Positions 8,213-19,219 are shown, numbered from the stretch's first letter. The stretch is DNA of 64,000 bases from Actinomycetes bacterium (GCA_021838445.1 JAKCDU010000003.1:62001-126000); one strand, 5' to 3'. Translations and numbers: made by a program. The notes: a model not told the origin generated them from the letters alone.

Positions 8213-9391
8213 CTAGTGCGCCGCCACGCCCACCGGGTGGGGCATGCAGAGCTCGTTGTACTCGGCGATCACGAGCTGCTCCTTGGGGATGCTGCACGCG
8301 GCGCACTCCGGGTCGCGGTTCACCCGGAAGGTGCGGAAGCTCTCCTCCAGGGCGTCGTAGGCCAGCAGGCGGCCCACGAGTGGCTCACCGAGCCCGAGCA
8401 GCAGCTTGATGGCCTCCATGGCCTGGATGCTGCCGATGATGCCCGGCAGGACACCCAGCACACCGGCCTCGGAGCAGGACGGGGCCAGCTCGGCGGGCGG
8501 CGGCTCGGGGACCTGGCAGCGGTAGCACGGGCCCTGGTGGGGCAGGTACACGCTGGCCTGGCCCTCGAAGCGGAAGATGGAGCCGTGCACCACCGGGATG
8601 TCCAGCTTGAGGGAGGCGTCGTTGACCAGGTACCGGGTGGGGAAGTTATCCGTGCCGTCGACGATGACGTCATATCCGGAGAAGATGTCAACAATATTGT
8701 CAGCGCCGAGACGGACGTCGTAGGTGACGACGGTGACGTCGGGGTTGAGCAGGGTGAGGGTCTTCTTGGCCGAGTCGACCTTGCGCTCCCCGATGCGGTC
8801 CATGTTGTGCAGGATCTGGCGCTGCAGGTTGGACTCGTCGACCACGTCCATGTCGATGATGCCGATCGTGCCCACCCCGGCGGCGGCCAGGTAGAGCGCC
8901 GCCGGCGAGCCGAGGCCGCCGGCGCCGATGCAGAGCACCTTGGAGTCGAGCAGCTTGGCCTGGCCGGCCACGTCGACCTCGGGCAGCAGGATGTGCCGCT
9001 GGTAGCGGTTGCGCTGCTCGGCGCTGAGGCTGACCGGAGTCCTCCACGAGCGTCCCTCGTCCTTCCAACGGTTGAAACCGCCGGCCATCGACACCACGTC
9101 GGAATAGCCGAGCTGCGTCAGCGTGTCGGCGGCGAAGGCCGACCGGGTCCCCCCCGCGCAGTAGATCACGATGTGGGCGTCGTGATCGGGGACCCTCGCT
9201 TCGATCTGACTCTCGAGGTGGCCCCGCGGGATGTGGATCGCACCCGGCAGAGCTCCCTGCTGATACTCGTCGGGCTCGCGCACGTCGAGGACCACCGTGT
9301 CGGGCCGGGCCACCTCGGTCTCGGCCCCGGCGGTGTCGATCTCGCGGATGCGCGACTTGGTCTCGCGCAGCAGATCACGGAAACTGGTCAT
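8213..9391 (-). CDS. rhodanese-MoeB/ThiF fusion: sulfur-carrier adenylyltransferase/sulfurtransferase
   Basis: 392 residues. Residues about 15-115 form a rhodanese domain with persulfide Cys78 in IVIYCAGGTRS. From about 122 a ThiF/MoeB E1-like domain follows, with ATP loop IGAGGLGSPAA, the conserved PSCSEAGVLGVLPG, and CYRC plus CAAC as a Cys4 zinc site. Such proteins adenylylate the C-terminal Gly-Gly of small sulfur carriers (MoaD, ThiS, CysO type) and load sulfur on them. In actinobacterial MoeZ the order is ThiF then rhodanese; here it is reversed. ATG start, TAGGCT 6 bases upstream. The carrier partner is not in the window, so molybdopterin, cysteine or thiamine use cannot be distinguished. 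Confidence 0.87.
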   Translation of the reverse strand: MTSFRDLLRETKSRIREIDTAGAETEVARPDTVVLDVREPDEYQQGALPGAIHIPRGHLESQIEARVPDHDAHIVIYCAGGTRSAFAADTLTQLGYSDVVSMAGGFNRWKDEGRSWRTPVSLSAEQRNRYQRHILLPEVDVAGQAKLLDSKVLCIGAGGLGSPAALYLAAAGVGTIGIIDMDVVDESNLQRQILHNMDRIGERKVDSAKKTLTLLNPDVTVVTYDVRLGADNIVDIFSGYDVIVDGTDNFPTRYLVNDASLKLDIPVVHGSIFRFEGQASVYLPHQGPCYRCQVPEPPPAELAPSCSEAGVLGVLPGIIGSIQAMEAIKLLLGLGEPLVGRLLAYDALEESFRTFRVNRDPECAACSIPKEQLVIAEYNELCMPHPVGVAAH

Positions 9392-9397
9392 GGCAAA

Positions 9398-9403
9398 AGC
9401 CTA
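9398..9403 (-). promoter_or_regulatory. -10 element of the rhodanese-MoeB gene
   Basis: TAGGCT on the minus strand, 6 bases before the ATG at 9391. It shares two bases with the opposite-strand hexamer of the nitroreductase gene. Confidence 0.5.
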
Positions 9404-9407
9404 CCGT
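9402..9407 (+). promoter_or_regulatory. -10 element of the nitroreductase gene
   Basis: TACCGT, 6 bases before the ATG at 9414. It overlaps the divergent hexamer at 9398-9403 by the palindromic TA, so polymerase could occupy only one of the two at a time. Confidence 0.5.
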
Positions 9408-9413
9408 TTCACT

Positions 9414-10016
9414 ATGGATTTCGACGAGGTCATTCGCCAGCGGCGGATGTGCCGCAATTTCTCCGAACGGCCGGTCCCTCCGGGGACCGTCGACCGCCTC
9501 CTGGAACGGGCGGTCAGAGCGCCCTCGGCGGGGTTCTCGCAGGGTTGGAGGTTCCTCGTCCTCGAAGGTCAGCAGGAGGTCGGGCGTTTCTGGACGGCTC
9601 TGGCCGACGAGGCCTGGCGCCGCAACCCGAACCTGCCGGGGTTGCTGCGGGCACCGGTGGTCGTCGTGCCCCTGGCGAGTCCCCAGCCCTACCTGGAGCG
9701 CTACTCGGAGCCCGACAAGATGAGCCGGGGCCTGAGCGAGGCTGGAGCCTGGGCCGTTCCCTACTGGCTGGTGGACGCGTCCTTCGCCACCATGCTCCTG
9801 CTCCTCGGCGCGGTCGAGGAAGGCCTGGGCGCGCTGTTCTTCGGGCGGGACGAAGCCGCCTACCAACGGCTGCGCCGGGAGTTCGCCGTGCCCGCCCACT
9901 GGCAGCCCCTCGGGGCGGTGCTCCTGGGGTGGTCCGCAACCGAGCCGGGACCGAGAGGTTCGGCCACCCGGGCGCGACGACCGCTAGGCGAGGTCGTCCA
10001 CCGGGGTGGCTGGTAG
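9414..10016 (+). CDS. nitroreductase family FMN oxidoreductase
   Basis: 200 residues. The N-terminus MDFDEVIRQRRMCRNFSERP is the usual phosphate-contacting Arg-rich start of nitroreductases, and APSAGFSQGWRFLVLEG is the FMN-binding segment. Members reduce nitro, quinone or flavin substrates with NAD(P)H, or act in F420- or flavin-related chemistry; the substrate cannot be told from sequence. Start set at ATG 9414, because the protein then begins at the conserved domain edge and a TACCGT hexamer sits 6 bases before it; longer in-frame starts run into the divergent gene. Its last 33 bases overlap the 3' end of the sirtuin gene on the other strand. Confidence 0.85.
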   Translation: MDFDEVIRQRRMCRNFSERPVPPGTVDRLLERAVRAPSAGFSQGWRFLVLEGQQEVGRFWTALADEAWRRNPNLPGLLRAPVVVVPLASPQPYLERYSEPDKMSRGLSEAGAWAVPYWLVDASFATMLLLLGAVEEGLGALFFGRDEAAYQRLRREFAVPAHWQPLGAVLLGWSATEPGPRGSATRARRPLGEVVHRGGW

Positions 10017-10802
10017 CTCCACCAGGGCGGGCAGGACGTCGCTGATCGAGCCGCGCACCACGGCCGCCGCCATCGAGTCGTAGGGCGTCGCCTCGGCGTT
10101 GACGATGACCACCTCGGCGCCGGCCTGGCGGGCCAGCGGCACCAACCCGGCGGCCGGGTGGACACCCAGGCTGGTACCCACGGCCAGGAGGACGTCGCAG
10201 CTCATGGCCGCCACCTCGGCCCTCATGATGGTCTGGGGATCGAGGGGCTGCCCGAAGCTGATGGTCGCCGACTTCATGATCCCCCCGCAGCGCTGGCAGC
10301 GCGGGTCTTCCTCCCCCTCCCGCACCCGTTCGAGGGCCTCCTCCATCGGGCCCTCCCGACGGCAGGACCAGCACACGACGCGCCGCATGGTCCCGTGCAC
10401 CTCGATGACCAGGGCGGGGTCGTTGCCGGCCCGTTGGTGCAACTCGTCGATGTTCTGGGTGACCAGGGCCCGCAGCCGCCCCTGGCGCTCCAGATCGACC
10501 AGGGCCAGGTGACCGACGTTGGGTCGGGCCTGCCACGCCGGGGAATCGAGCCGGGCCCGCCAGGCGGCCCGGCGCACCTCCGGATCGTTGAGGTAGTGGG
10601 TGAGGGTGGACGCATTCTGCGCCGCCGGGTTGCGGGTCCAGACCCCCTGGGGACCCCGAAAGTCCGGTATCCCGCTGTCGGTGGAGATGCCCGCCCCGGT
10701 CAGGACCGTCACCCGGCGGGCCCCGTCAAGGATCTTCTTGGCCGCCTGCACCCCTCGAGTCTGGCCCAGCCCTTGACCCTCACGGTGGAACCGGATATAC
10801 AT
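9984..10802 (-). CDS. cobB: NAD-dependent protein deacylase (sirtuin)
   Basis: Removes acyl groups from lysines using NAD+, for example to reactivate acyl-CoA synthetases. All key parts are visible: LTGAGISTDSGIPDFRG (NAD site), TQNIDELHQRAG, the catalytic His in EVHGTMRRVVC, the zinc Cys pairs CWSC and CQRC, then VGTSLGVHPA and VNAEATPYD. 272 residues from the ATG at 10802. A GTG at 10749-10751 would give a start 18 residues before GAGIS, typical for the family; neither has a convincing ribosome site, so the 5' end is uncertain. It converges on and overlaps the nitroreductase gene by 33 bases. Confidence 0.93.
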   Translation of the reverse strand: MYIRFHREGQGLGQTRGVQAAKKILDGARRVTVLTGAGISTDSGIPDFRGPQGVWTRNPAAQNASTLTHYLNDPEVRRAAWRARLDSPAWQARPNVGHLALVDLERQGRLRALVTQNIDELHQRAGNDPALVIEVHGTMRRVVCWSCRREGPMEEALERVREGEEDPRCQRCGGIMKSATISFGQPLDPQTIMRAEVAAMSCDVLLAVGTSLGVHPAAGLVPLARQAGAEVVIVNAEATPYDSMAAAVVRGSISDVLPALVELPATPVDDLA

Positions 10803-10812
10803 GAAAAGCTCT

Positions 10813-10830
10813 TACAATTACTTGGAGGTG
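10813..10830 (+). promoter_or_regulatory. promoter/ribosome-binding site of the 204-residue unknown gene
   Basis: TACAAT at 10813-10818 resembles a -10 element. A strong GGAGGTG at 10824-10830 is followed after 5 bases by the ATG at 10836. Transcription would start almost on the ribosome site, unlike the leaderless starts elsewhere in the window. Confidence 0.45.
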
Positions 10831-10835
10831 TCCAA

Positions 10836-11450
10836 ATGACGTTGGTGATGTTCGAGTCGGCGACCGTTACGATCCGGCCGTGGACCGATGACACTCTCGA
10901 GAGGGTGGGCTACGACCCGAGAAGCCCCTATGTCGAGCGATTCTGGCTGGGTGTCATCGGACCTTCGGTCACCTGGCTGATGCGCCGCATCGCCGCCGGC
11001 TTCGACACCTCCCCCAACGGTTTCGAGATGCCCCTCGCCGAGACGGCCCGGGCCCTCGGCCTGGGCGATCCCGGTGGGCGCAACTCGGCGTTCTTCCGCA
11101 CCCTCAGCCGGATGGTCCAGTTCGACCTGGCCCGGACCGGCCAGCCGGGCCAGTTGGAGGTCATGCGCCGGCTACCCCCGCTCAATCGTCGCCAGGCGGC
11201 CCGGCTGTCCCCGACCCTGCAGGAGGCCCACGAGCGCTGGCAGATGGCCGCCAACGACACCACTCCGGTGGAGGCGGCCCGACGAAGGAGCCGCCAGCTG
11301 GCCCTGTCCCTACTCGAACTGGGCGAGAGCCCCGATGAGGTCGAGCGCCAGCTGATGCGTTGGCGCTACCACCCGGCCCTGGCCCGAGACGCCCTCTGCT
11401 GGGCGGTGGACCGCCAGCGTGAAGCCGTCACGGTGGCGACCGGGGCCTGA
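10836..11450 (+). CDS. conserved-looking protein of unknown function (204 residues)
   Basis: I do not recognise this family. The protein has no signal peptide or membrane segment and is largely helical and Arg-rich. A stretch around residues 55-95 (MPLAETARALGLG, then FFRTLSRMVQFDLAR) followed by MRRLPPLNRRQAARL resembles a winged helix-turn-helix, so DNA binding is possible but unproven. The C-terminal part (LALSLLELGESPDEVERQL) looks like a helical pair. The start is well supported by GGAGGTG five bases before the ATG. It stands between a divergent sirtuin and a same-strand hydrolase 49 bases downstream. Codon use matches its neighbours. Confidence 0.72.
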   Translation: MTLVMFESATVTIRPWTDDTLERVGYDPRSPYVERFWLGVIGPSVTWLMRRIAAGFDTSPNGFEMPLAETARALGLGDPGGRNSAFFRTLSRMVQFDLARTGQPGQLEVMRRLPPLNRRQAARLSPTLQEAHERWQMAANDTTPVEAARRRSRQLALSLLELGESPDEVERQLMRWRYHPALARDALCWAVDRQREAVTVATGA

Positions 11451-11499
11451 CCGATCCCGGTCATCCGGTAGCGGCGACCGCATCGTAGGTTGATGTGCC

Positions 11500-12363
11500 G
11501 TGACGCCGATGCTGCCCCCGAGCCGACAGTTGGTCCTGCCCCGCCGGGGTCGCACCTGGGTCTACGACTCGGGTTGGCCCGCCACCGGCGAGGGTGGCCC
11601 ACCGTTGCTCCTCCTGCACGGGTGGACCTCGACGGCCGCGTTGAACTTCTACCGGTGCTTCGACCGCCTGGCCGAGAGCTACCGGGTGGTGGCCCTCGAC
11701 CACCGGGGACACGGCCGTGGCGTCCGCAGCCGGCTCCCTTTCCGCCTCGAGGACTGCGCCGATGACGCCGCCGTCGTCGTGGAGCAGATGGACCTCGGAG
11801 CCTGCACGGTGATCGGCTACTCGATGGGCGGCCCGATCGCCCAGCTGATGTGGCGACGCCACCCCTACACGGTGGGCCAACTGGTCCTGTGCGCCACCGC
11901 CGCCCACTTCCCGGTGCCCCGCTTCGAGGGACCGCTCGCTGCGGCGGGGACGGCCGCCGCCGCGTCGCTGTCACTCGTGCCCCCGCCTTTCCGCCGACTC
12001 GGGATGCTCTACGCCACGTCCCGCTGGACGGCCAGCGAGGGAGCGGCCCGGTGGGCGGCCGAGGAGTGGGGGCGACACGATCCCGCTTCGATCGTCCAGG
12101 CGGGGGTCGCCCTGTCCCGCTACGACGCCCGGCGCTGGGTGGCCGACATCGACGTGCCGACCGCGGTGGTGGTCACCGAGCGCGACCTGACGGTGCCACC
12201 GCAGCGCCAGCGCTACCTGACCGACACCATCCCCGGGGCTGTCGCGCTGCCCGTCGACGGCGACCACCGGGTGGTGGTGGACCAACCGGAGCGCTTCGTG
12301 TCAGCCGTACTGGCGGCCTGCCAGGCGGTGCGTTCGGGCCACGACCGCCTCGTCGCGGGCTGA
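11500..12363 (+). CDS. alpha/beta-fold hydrolase
   Basis: 287 residues from a GTG start. LLLLHGWTSTAALNF carries the oxyanion-hole HG, VIGYSMGGPIA the nucleophile elbow with catalytic Ser, VVVTERDLTVPP the likely acid, and VDGDHRVVVDQPERF the catalytic His, in the order of the classic triad. DHRGHGRG is also typical. Substrate unknown: esterases, haloperoxidase-like and ring-cleavage hydrolases all share this pattern. A TAGGTT hexamer lies 8 bases before the start. No partner gene suggests a pathway. Confidence 0.85.
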   Translation: MTPMLPPSRQLVLPRRGRTWVYDSGWPATGEGGPPLLLLHGWTSTAALNFYRCFDRLAESYRVVALDHRGHGRGVRSRLPFRLEDCADDAAVVVEQMDLGACTVIGYSMGGPIAQLMWRRHPYTVGQLVLCATAAHFPVPRFEGPLAAAGTAAAASLSLVPPPFRRLGMLYATSRWTASEGAARWAAEEWGRHDPASIVQAGVALSRYDARRWVADIDVPTAVVVTERDLTVPPQRQRYLTDTIPGAVALPVDGDHRVVVDQPERFVSAVLAACQAVRSGHDRLVAG

Positions 12364-12398
12364 ACCACCGGGCGGTCCTACACCGCCGCAGCCTCGAG

Positions 12399-13109
12399 CT
12401 ACGGGGACCCCTGCGACCCGACCGGGCCGCTCGAGCCCTGGCCGGACAGCGCCTGGGCCAGGGCCCCGGCGGCTTCGCCGACGGCCCCCGAATAGCGACG
12501 ACCGGGACTGCGGGTGGTCCGCTCCACCGGGCCCGAGACCGAGACGGCCGCCACGATGGAACCTCCCACCACCACCGGGGCGCTGACCGAGGCCACTCCC
12601 CGCTCCCGCTCCTCGACGCTCTCGGCCCATCCCCGGGCCCGGACCTCAGGGCTCCCGGCCAGCGCCTTGGCGGCCGAACCCCGGTCCATGGGGAGCACCG
12701 CCCCGACGGCCACGATGGTCCGCAGGCCGTGCGGGGACTCCATGGCCGCCACGCACACCCGGGTGTCGCCTCCGGGCTGCGAGGCCCGCACGTAGAGCTG
12801 GGAGCTCTCACCCGTCACGTCGCGCAGGCGCCCGAGAATGGGCGCCGCCGTTTCGGCCAGCGAGCGGTACCGGCCGGTCCCGGCCACGAGCCCCAGCTCG
12901 GCCAGGCGCGGCCCGAGGCAGTAGCGGCCCGCCGCATCGCGTTCTACGACGCCGTGCACCTCCAGGGCCGCAGCCAAGCGGTGGGCCGTGGCCCTGGGCA
13001 GGCCGGTGGCCGACATGAGCCCCGCCAGGGCCAACGGGCCGTCCTCCAGAGCATCCAGCACTGCGAAGGCCTTGTCGAGCACGCCCACACCGCTTAAGCT
13101 CGTTCTCAC
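12399..13109 (-). CDS. ltbR: IclR-family regulator of leucine biosynthesis (LtbR/NdgR-like)
   Basis: About 236 residues. An N-terminal winged helix ([19 protein letters not shown] as recognition region) precedes the IclR effector-binding domain ([46 protein letters not shown]). In other actinobacteria the IclR protein divergent from leuCD is LtbR (Corynebacterium) or NdgR (Streptomyces), which controls leuCD; length and position here match. Start chosen at GTG 13107-13109 ([15 protein letters not shown]). A longer frame reaching 13163 would overlap leuC. TAGTGT lies 8 bases upstream. It probably controls leuCD and itself through the 31-base shared intergenic region. Confidence 0.88.
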   Translation of the reverse strand: MRTSLSGVGVLDKAFAVLDALEDGPLALAGLMSATGLPRATAHRLAAALEVHGVVERDAAGRYCLGPRLAELGLVAGTGRYRSLAETAAPILGRLRDVTGESSQLYVRASQPGGDTRVCVAAMESPHGLRTIVAVGAVLPMDRGSAAKALAGSPEVRARGWAESVEERERGVASVSAPVVVGGSIVAAVSVSGPVERTTRSPGRRYSGAVGEAAGALAQALSGQGSSGPVGSQGSP

Positions 13110-13140
13110 TATCCAAGACACTATCTCAGGATGTGGGAAC
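13102..13140. promoter_or_regulatory. candidate operator between ltbR and leuC
   Basis: Two exact copies of CACTATC in direct repeat (13107-13113 and 13119-13125, 12-base period) lie inside an imperfect inverted repeat GTTCTCAC (13102-13109) / GTGGGAAC (13133-13140; 7 of 8 paired). The element covers the whole intergenic region and both start areas. It would suit an IclR-type dimer or tetramer, but binding is inferred only from position. Confidence 0.4.
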
Positions 13141-14541
13141 ATGCCGAGAACGCTGGCCGACAAGGTCTGGGAGCGCCACGTGGTCAGGGCGGCCGAGGGC
13201 GAGCCCGATCTCCTCTACATCGATCTGCACCTCGTGCACGAGGTCACCTCGCCGCAGGCCTTCGACGGGCTGCGGCTGAACGGCCGCTCGGTGCGCCGCC
13301 CCGATCTCACGATCGCCACGATGGACCACAACGTGCCCACCACCGACATCACCGGACCGGTCGAGGACCCCGTCTCGGCCCGCCAGATGGACGTCCTGGC
13401 CGCCAACTGCCAGGAATTCGGCATAAGGCTCTTTCCGATGGGCGATCCCCATCAGGGCATCGTCCACATCATCGGTCCGGAGCTCGGCCTCACCCAACCC
13501 GGCATGACCATCGTCTGCGGCGACAGCCACACCTCGACCCACGGGGCGTTCGGTGCGTTGGCCTTCGGCATCGGCACCAGCGAGGTCGAACACGTCCTGG
13601 CCACCCAGACCCTTCCCCAGCAGCGGCCCCGGACCATGGCGGTGGAGATCTCGGGGCGGCTTCCCGACGGTGTCACCCCCAAGGACCTCATCCTGGCCGT
13701 GATCGGCCACATCGGCACCGGCGGAGGGATGGGCCACATCATCGAGTACCGCGGTGAGGCGGTGCGGGCCCTCACCATGGAGGGTCGCATGACCGTGTGC
13801 AACATGTCCATCGAAGCCGGGGCCAGGGCCGGCATGGTGGCCCCCGACGACACCACCTTCGCCTACCTGGAAGGACGGCCCCATGCCCCTTCGGGGGCGG
13901 CCTGGGAGCAGGCCCTCGACGACTGGCGATCCCTGGCCACCGACGACGGTGCCGCCTTCGACCGGTCCGTGACCATCGACGGCGCCGCCCTCACCCCCCA
14001 CGTGTCGTGGGGGACCAACCCGGCGCAGGTCGCGCCCATCGGCTCGGCGGTGCCCAGTCCCGACGACTTCGACGATCCCGCCGCCCGCGAGGCGGCCGGG
14101 CGAGCCCTGGCCTACATGGGCCTGACCGCCGGGACGCCGCTTCGCGACGTGGCCGTCGACACGGTGTTCATCGGGTCGTGCACCAACGGCCGCATCGAGG
14201 ACCTGCGCGCCGCGGCCGCGGTCCTCGAGGGTCGCCGTGTGGCCCCGTCGGTCCGGGCCCTGGTCGTCCCCGGCTCCGGACAGGTGAAGGAGCAAGCCGA
14301 GCGCGAGGGCCTGGACCGCATCTTCAGCGCCGCCGGCTTCGAGTGGCGCAACCCGGGGTGCTCGATGTGCCTGGCCATGAACCCAGACAAGCTGGCTCCC
14401 GGCGAGCGGGCCGCCTCGACCTCCAACCGCAACTTCGAGGGCCGTCAGGGCCGCGGCGGTCGCACCCATCTGGTGTCGCCGGCGGTGGCCGCGGCCACCG
14501 CCGTAGCCGGCCACTTCGCCGCACCAGCAGACCTGGCCTGA
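13141..14541 (+). CDS. leuC: 3-isopropylmalate dehydratase large subunit
   Basis: Together with LeuD isomerises 2-isopropylmalate to 3-isopropylmalate in leucine synthesis; a [4Fe-4S] aconitase-family enzyme. 466 residues. The cluster Cys residues are in [13 protein letters not shown] and [26 protein letters not shown] and [20 protein letters not shown] are substrate and active-site segments; the C-terminus has [21 protein letters not shown] start at 13141, with only a weak purine-rich stretch before it. leuD follows after 45 bases. Expression is probably set by the divergent LtbR. Confidence 0.97.
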   Translation: MPRTLADKVWERHVVRAAEGEPDLLYIDLHLVHEVTSPQAFDGLRLNGRSVRRPDLTIATMDHNVPTTDITGPVEDPVSARQMDVLAANCQEFGIRLFPMGDPHQGIVHIIGPELGLTQPGMTIVCGDSHTSTHGAFGALAFGIGTSEVEHVLATQTLPQQRPRTMAVEISGRLPDGVTPKDLILAVIGHIGTGGGMGHIIEYRGEAVRALTMEGRMTVCNMSIEAGARAGMVAPDDTTFAYLEGRPHAPSGAAWEQALDDWRSLATDDGAAFDRSVTIDGAALTPHVSWGTNPAQVAPIGSAVPSPDDFDDPAAREAAGRALAYMGLTAGTPLRDVAVDTVFIGSCTNGRIEDLRAAAAVLEGRRVAPSVRALVVPGSGQVKEQAEREGLDRIFSAAGFEWRNPGCSMCLAMNPDKLAPGERAASTSNRNFEGRQGRGGRTHLVSPAVAAATAVAGHFAAPADLA

Positions 14542-14586
14542 CCGAGCGCCGAAGTTCAGCCCATCCCTAGCGAGAGGACATCGCCC

Positions 14587-15180
14587 ATGAATCCCGTACG
14601 AGTCGTATCCGGCACCGCCCTGCCCCTCGATCGTTCCGACGTCGACACCGACCAGATCATCCCGAGCGACTGGCTGAAGCGGGTCGAGCGCACGGGGTTC
14701 GGGAAGGGCCTCTTCGCGGAATGGCGCGACGACCGCGACTTCGTGCTCAACCGCCCCGAGCACGCCGGCGCGACGATCCTCGTCGCCGGTCCCAACTTCG
14801 GCACCGGATCCTCACGCGAGCACGCCGTGTGGGCCCTGATGGATTACGGCTTCGCCGCCGTGATATCGCCCCGCTTCGGCGACATCTTCCGCAACAACTG
14901 CACCAAATCCGGGCTGCTCCCCGTCCAGGTTGACCGCGAAGTGGGGCGAAAGCTCCTCGAGGCGGTGGCCGCCGACCCTTCCTTGGAGATCACCATCGAC
15001 GTGGAGCGCCTCACCGTTTCCGCCCCGGCCGCCGGAATCGAAGCCCCGTTCCCCCTGGACCAGTTCACGCAGCACCGCCTGCTCAATGGCCTCGACGACA
15101 TCGGGCTGACCATGCAGCACGCCGACGAAATCGCCCACCACGAGTCCACTCGACCGGGCTGGCTACCCCAGGTGATGTGA
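14587..15180 (+). CDS. leuD: 3-isopropylmalate dehydratase small subunit
   Basis: The swivelling small subunit of isopropylmalate isomerase, 197 residues. RSDVDTDQIIPSDWLKRVER and the substrate-binding loop GPNFGTGSSREHAVWALMDYG are diagnostic; FRNNCTKSGLLPV follows. A GAGAGG ribosome site precedes the ATG by about 9 bases. It is co-transcribed with leuC and ends at a hairpin facing the convergent serA gene. Confidence 0.97.
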   Translation: MNPVRVVSGTALPLDRSDVDTDQIIPSDWLKRVERTGFGKGLFAEWRDDRDFVLNRPEHAGATILVAGPNFGTGSSREHAVWALMDYGFAAVISPRFGDIFRNNCTKSGLLPVQVDREVGRKLLEAVAADPSLEITIDVERLTVSAPAAGIEAPFPLDQFTQHRLLNGLDDIGLTMQHADEIAHHESTRPGWLPQVM

Positions 15181-15194
15181 GTCGCCCCTGACGG

Positions 15195-15241
15195 CCCGCC
15201 CGGACCCCGGACGAGACGGGACGGGACGGGACCGGGACGGG
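15195..15241. terminator. GC hairpin between convergent leuD and serA, with GACGG repeats
   Basis: An imperfect long hairpin: arm 15195-15207 (CCCGCCCGGACCC) pairs with 15228-15241 (GGGACCGGGACGGG), with one bulge and one mismatch. The 3' arm lies within tandem GACGG/GGGAC repeats (15215-15244). There is no T-tract. Its place between converging genes suggests a two-way terminator. Confidence 0.4.
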
Positions 15242-15250
15242 ACCCGAGAG

Positions 15251-16843
15251 CTAGACGTCAGCCAGGGCTCGGGCGTCGATGATCCCCGGAGTGGCGGCCA
15301 GGGCGGTCACCACCTCGGCGGGAACGGCCTGCTCGAAGGAGAAGACCATCATGGCCGTGCCGCCCGAGGCGCGGCGGCCGAGCTTCAGGTCCACGATGTT
15401 GAGCCCCGCTTCGGCGACCAGGCCGGTGGCGGCGGCGACCATGCCGATCCGGTCGTCGTTGTGGACCATCAACATCCACCGGGCGAAGGGCAACTCGATG
15501 TCGTGGCCGTCGACCATCACCACGCGGGGCAGACCGTCGTCGAAGGTGGTGCCGGCCACCGCATGGGCCCCGCTGCGCACGGTGATCAGGTTGCGGTAAC
15601 CGGCCGGGGCGCCCCCCGACACCGACCGGATCGACAGCCCCCGTTCGTCGGCCATCTGGGGGGCGTTGACGAACGAGACCGGCTCATCGGTCGACACCGC
15701 GAAGAGGCCCTTCTGGACGGCCAGGGCCAGTATGCGGGTGTCGTGATGGGCCAGGTCGCCGGCGAACTCGACGTCGAGCACGGATGGCAGCTCGGCCGAC
15801 CCCGGCCCCGACGACCCGATACCACCGAGCGAGGCCCACAGCCGCCCGAGCTTCTCGGCCAGGGGTAGCCACGGACGGACCGTTTCGGGGACCTCGGCGG
15901 CGGCGATGTTGACCGCGAACGGCACGAAGTCGCCGGCGAGGGCCAGCTCCACCTGCTCGGCGATGGTGAGACCGGCCTTGTCCTGGGCCTCCCGGGTGGA
16001 GGCTCCGAGGTGGGGCGTGGCGACGACCGAGGGCAGCTCGAACAGCGGAGAGTCCACGCACGGCTCGGAGGAGAACACGTCCAGCGCGGCGCCGGCCACC
16101 GTCCCCGCCTCGATGGCCGCAGCCAACGCCTTCTCGTCGATGATGCCGCCCCGCGCCGTGTTGACGATGCGCAGGCCGGGTTTGGCCCGGGCCAGGCGGT
16201 CGGCGTCGATCAGCCCGGCCGTCTCGGGGGTCTTCGGGAGGTGGATGGTGAGGAAGTCGGCCTCGGACATCACCTCGTCCAGCGACGCCAGCTCGGCGCC
16301 GAGCTGACGGGCCCGCTCGACGCTGATGTAGGGGTCGTAGGCCACGAGGCGCATCCCGAAAGCCGCCGCCCGCTGGGCCACCAGGGCCCCCACCCGGCCC
16401 AGGCCGACCACGCCGAGCACCTTGCCGAACAGCTCGACTCCCTCCCACTTCGAGCGCTCCCATCGCCCCGCCACCAGGGCGGCGTGGGCTTGGGGGACGT
16501 TGCGGGCCTGGGCGAGGAGCAGGGCCATGGTGTGCTCGGCGGCGGAGATGATGTTGGACTGCGGGGCGTTCACGACCATCACGCCGCGACGGGTGGCCTC
16601 GGCCACGTCCACGTTGTCGAGACCGATGCCGGCCCTGCCCACCACCACCAGGTTCCGCCCGGCGGCCAGCACCGCTGCGCTCACCTGGGTCGCCGAGCGG
16701 ATGACGAGCGCGGCGGCGTCGGCCACCGCGATCTCCAACTGCTCGGGGGTGAGACCGAGAGCCACCTCGACGGTGTGGCCGGCCCGACGCAGCCGATCCA
16801 GTCCCGGCTCGGCGATCTCCTCGGTCACGAGCACCTTGGCCAC
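15251..16843 (-). CDS. serA: D-3-phosphoglycerate dehydrogenase
   Basis: First step of serine synthesis: oxidises 3-phosphoglycerate with NAD+. About 530 residues, the long form with an allosteric-substrate-binding domain and a C-terminal ACT domain (HNDDRIGMVAAATGL), as in mycobacteria, where serine inhibits. NAD loop VVGLGRVGALVA; catalytic region NTARGGIIDEKAL and the His in TPHLGASTREAQ. Two starts are possible. A TTG at 16850-16852 overlaps the aspC stop as TTGA. The GTG at 16841-16843 has GAGGGG eight bases upstream, and I chose it for that reason. Transcribed with aspC. Confidence 0.96.
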   Translation of the reverse strand: MAKVLVTEEIAEPGLDRLRRAGHTVEVALGLTPEQLEIAVADAAALVIRSATQVSAAVLAAGRNLVVVGRAGIGLDNVDVAEATRRGVMVVNAPQSNIISAAEHTMALLLAQARNVPQAHAALVAGRWERSKWEGVELFGKVLGVVGLGRVGALVAQRAAAFGMRLVAYDPYISVERARQLGAELASLDEVMSEADFLTIHLPKTPETAGLIDADRLARAKPGLRIVNTARGGIIDEKALAAAIEAGTVAGAALDVFSSEPCVDSPLFELPSVVATPHLGASTREAQDKAGLTIAEQVELALAGDFVPFAVNIAAAEVPETVRPWLPLAEKLGRLWASLGGIGSSGPGSAELPSVLDVEFAGDLAHHDTRILALAVQKGLFAVSTDEPVSFVNAPQMADERGLSIRSVSGGAPAGYRNLITVRSGAHAVAGTTFDDGLPRVVMVDGHDIELPFARWMLMVHNDDRIGMVAAATGLVAEAGLNIVDLKLGRRASGGTAMMVFSFEQAVPAEVVTALAATPGIIDARALADV

Positions 16844-16848
16844 CGCTG

Positions 16849-19219
<2,371 letters not shown>

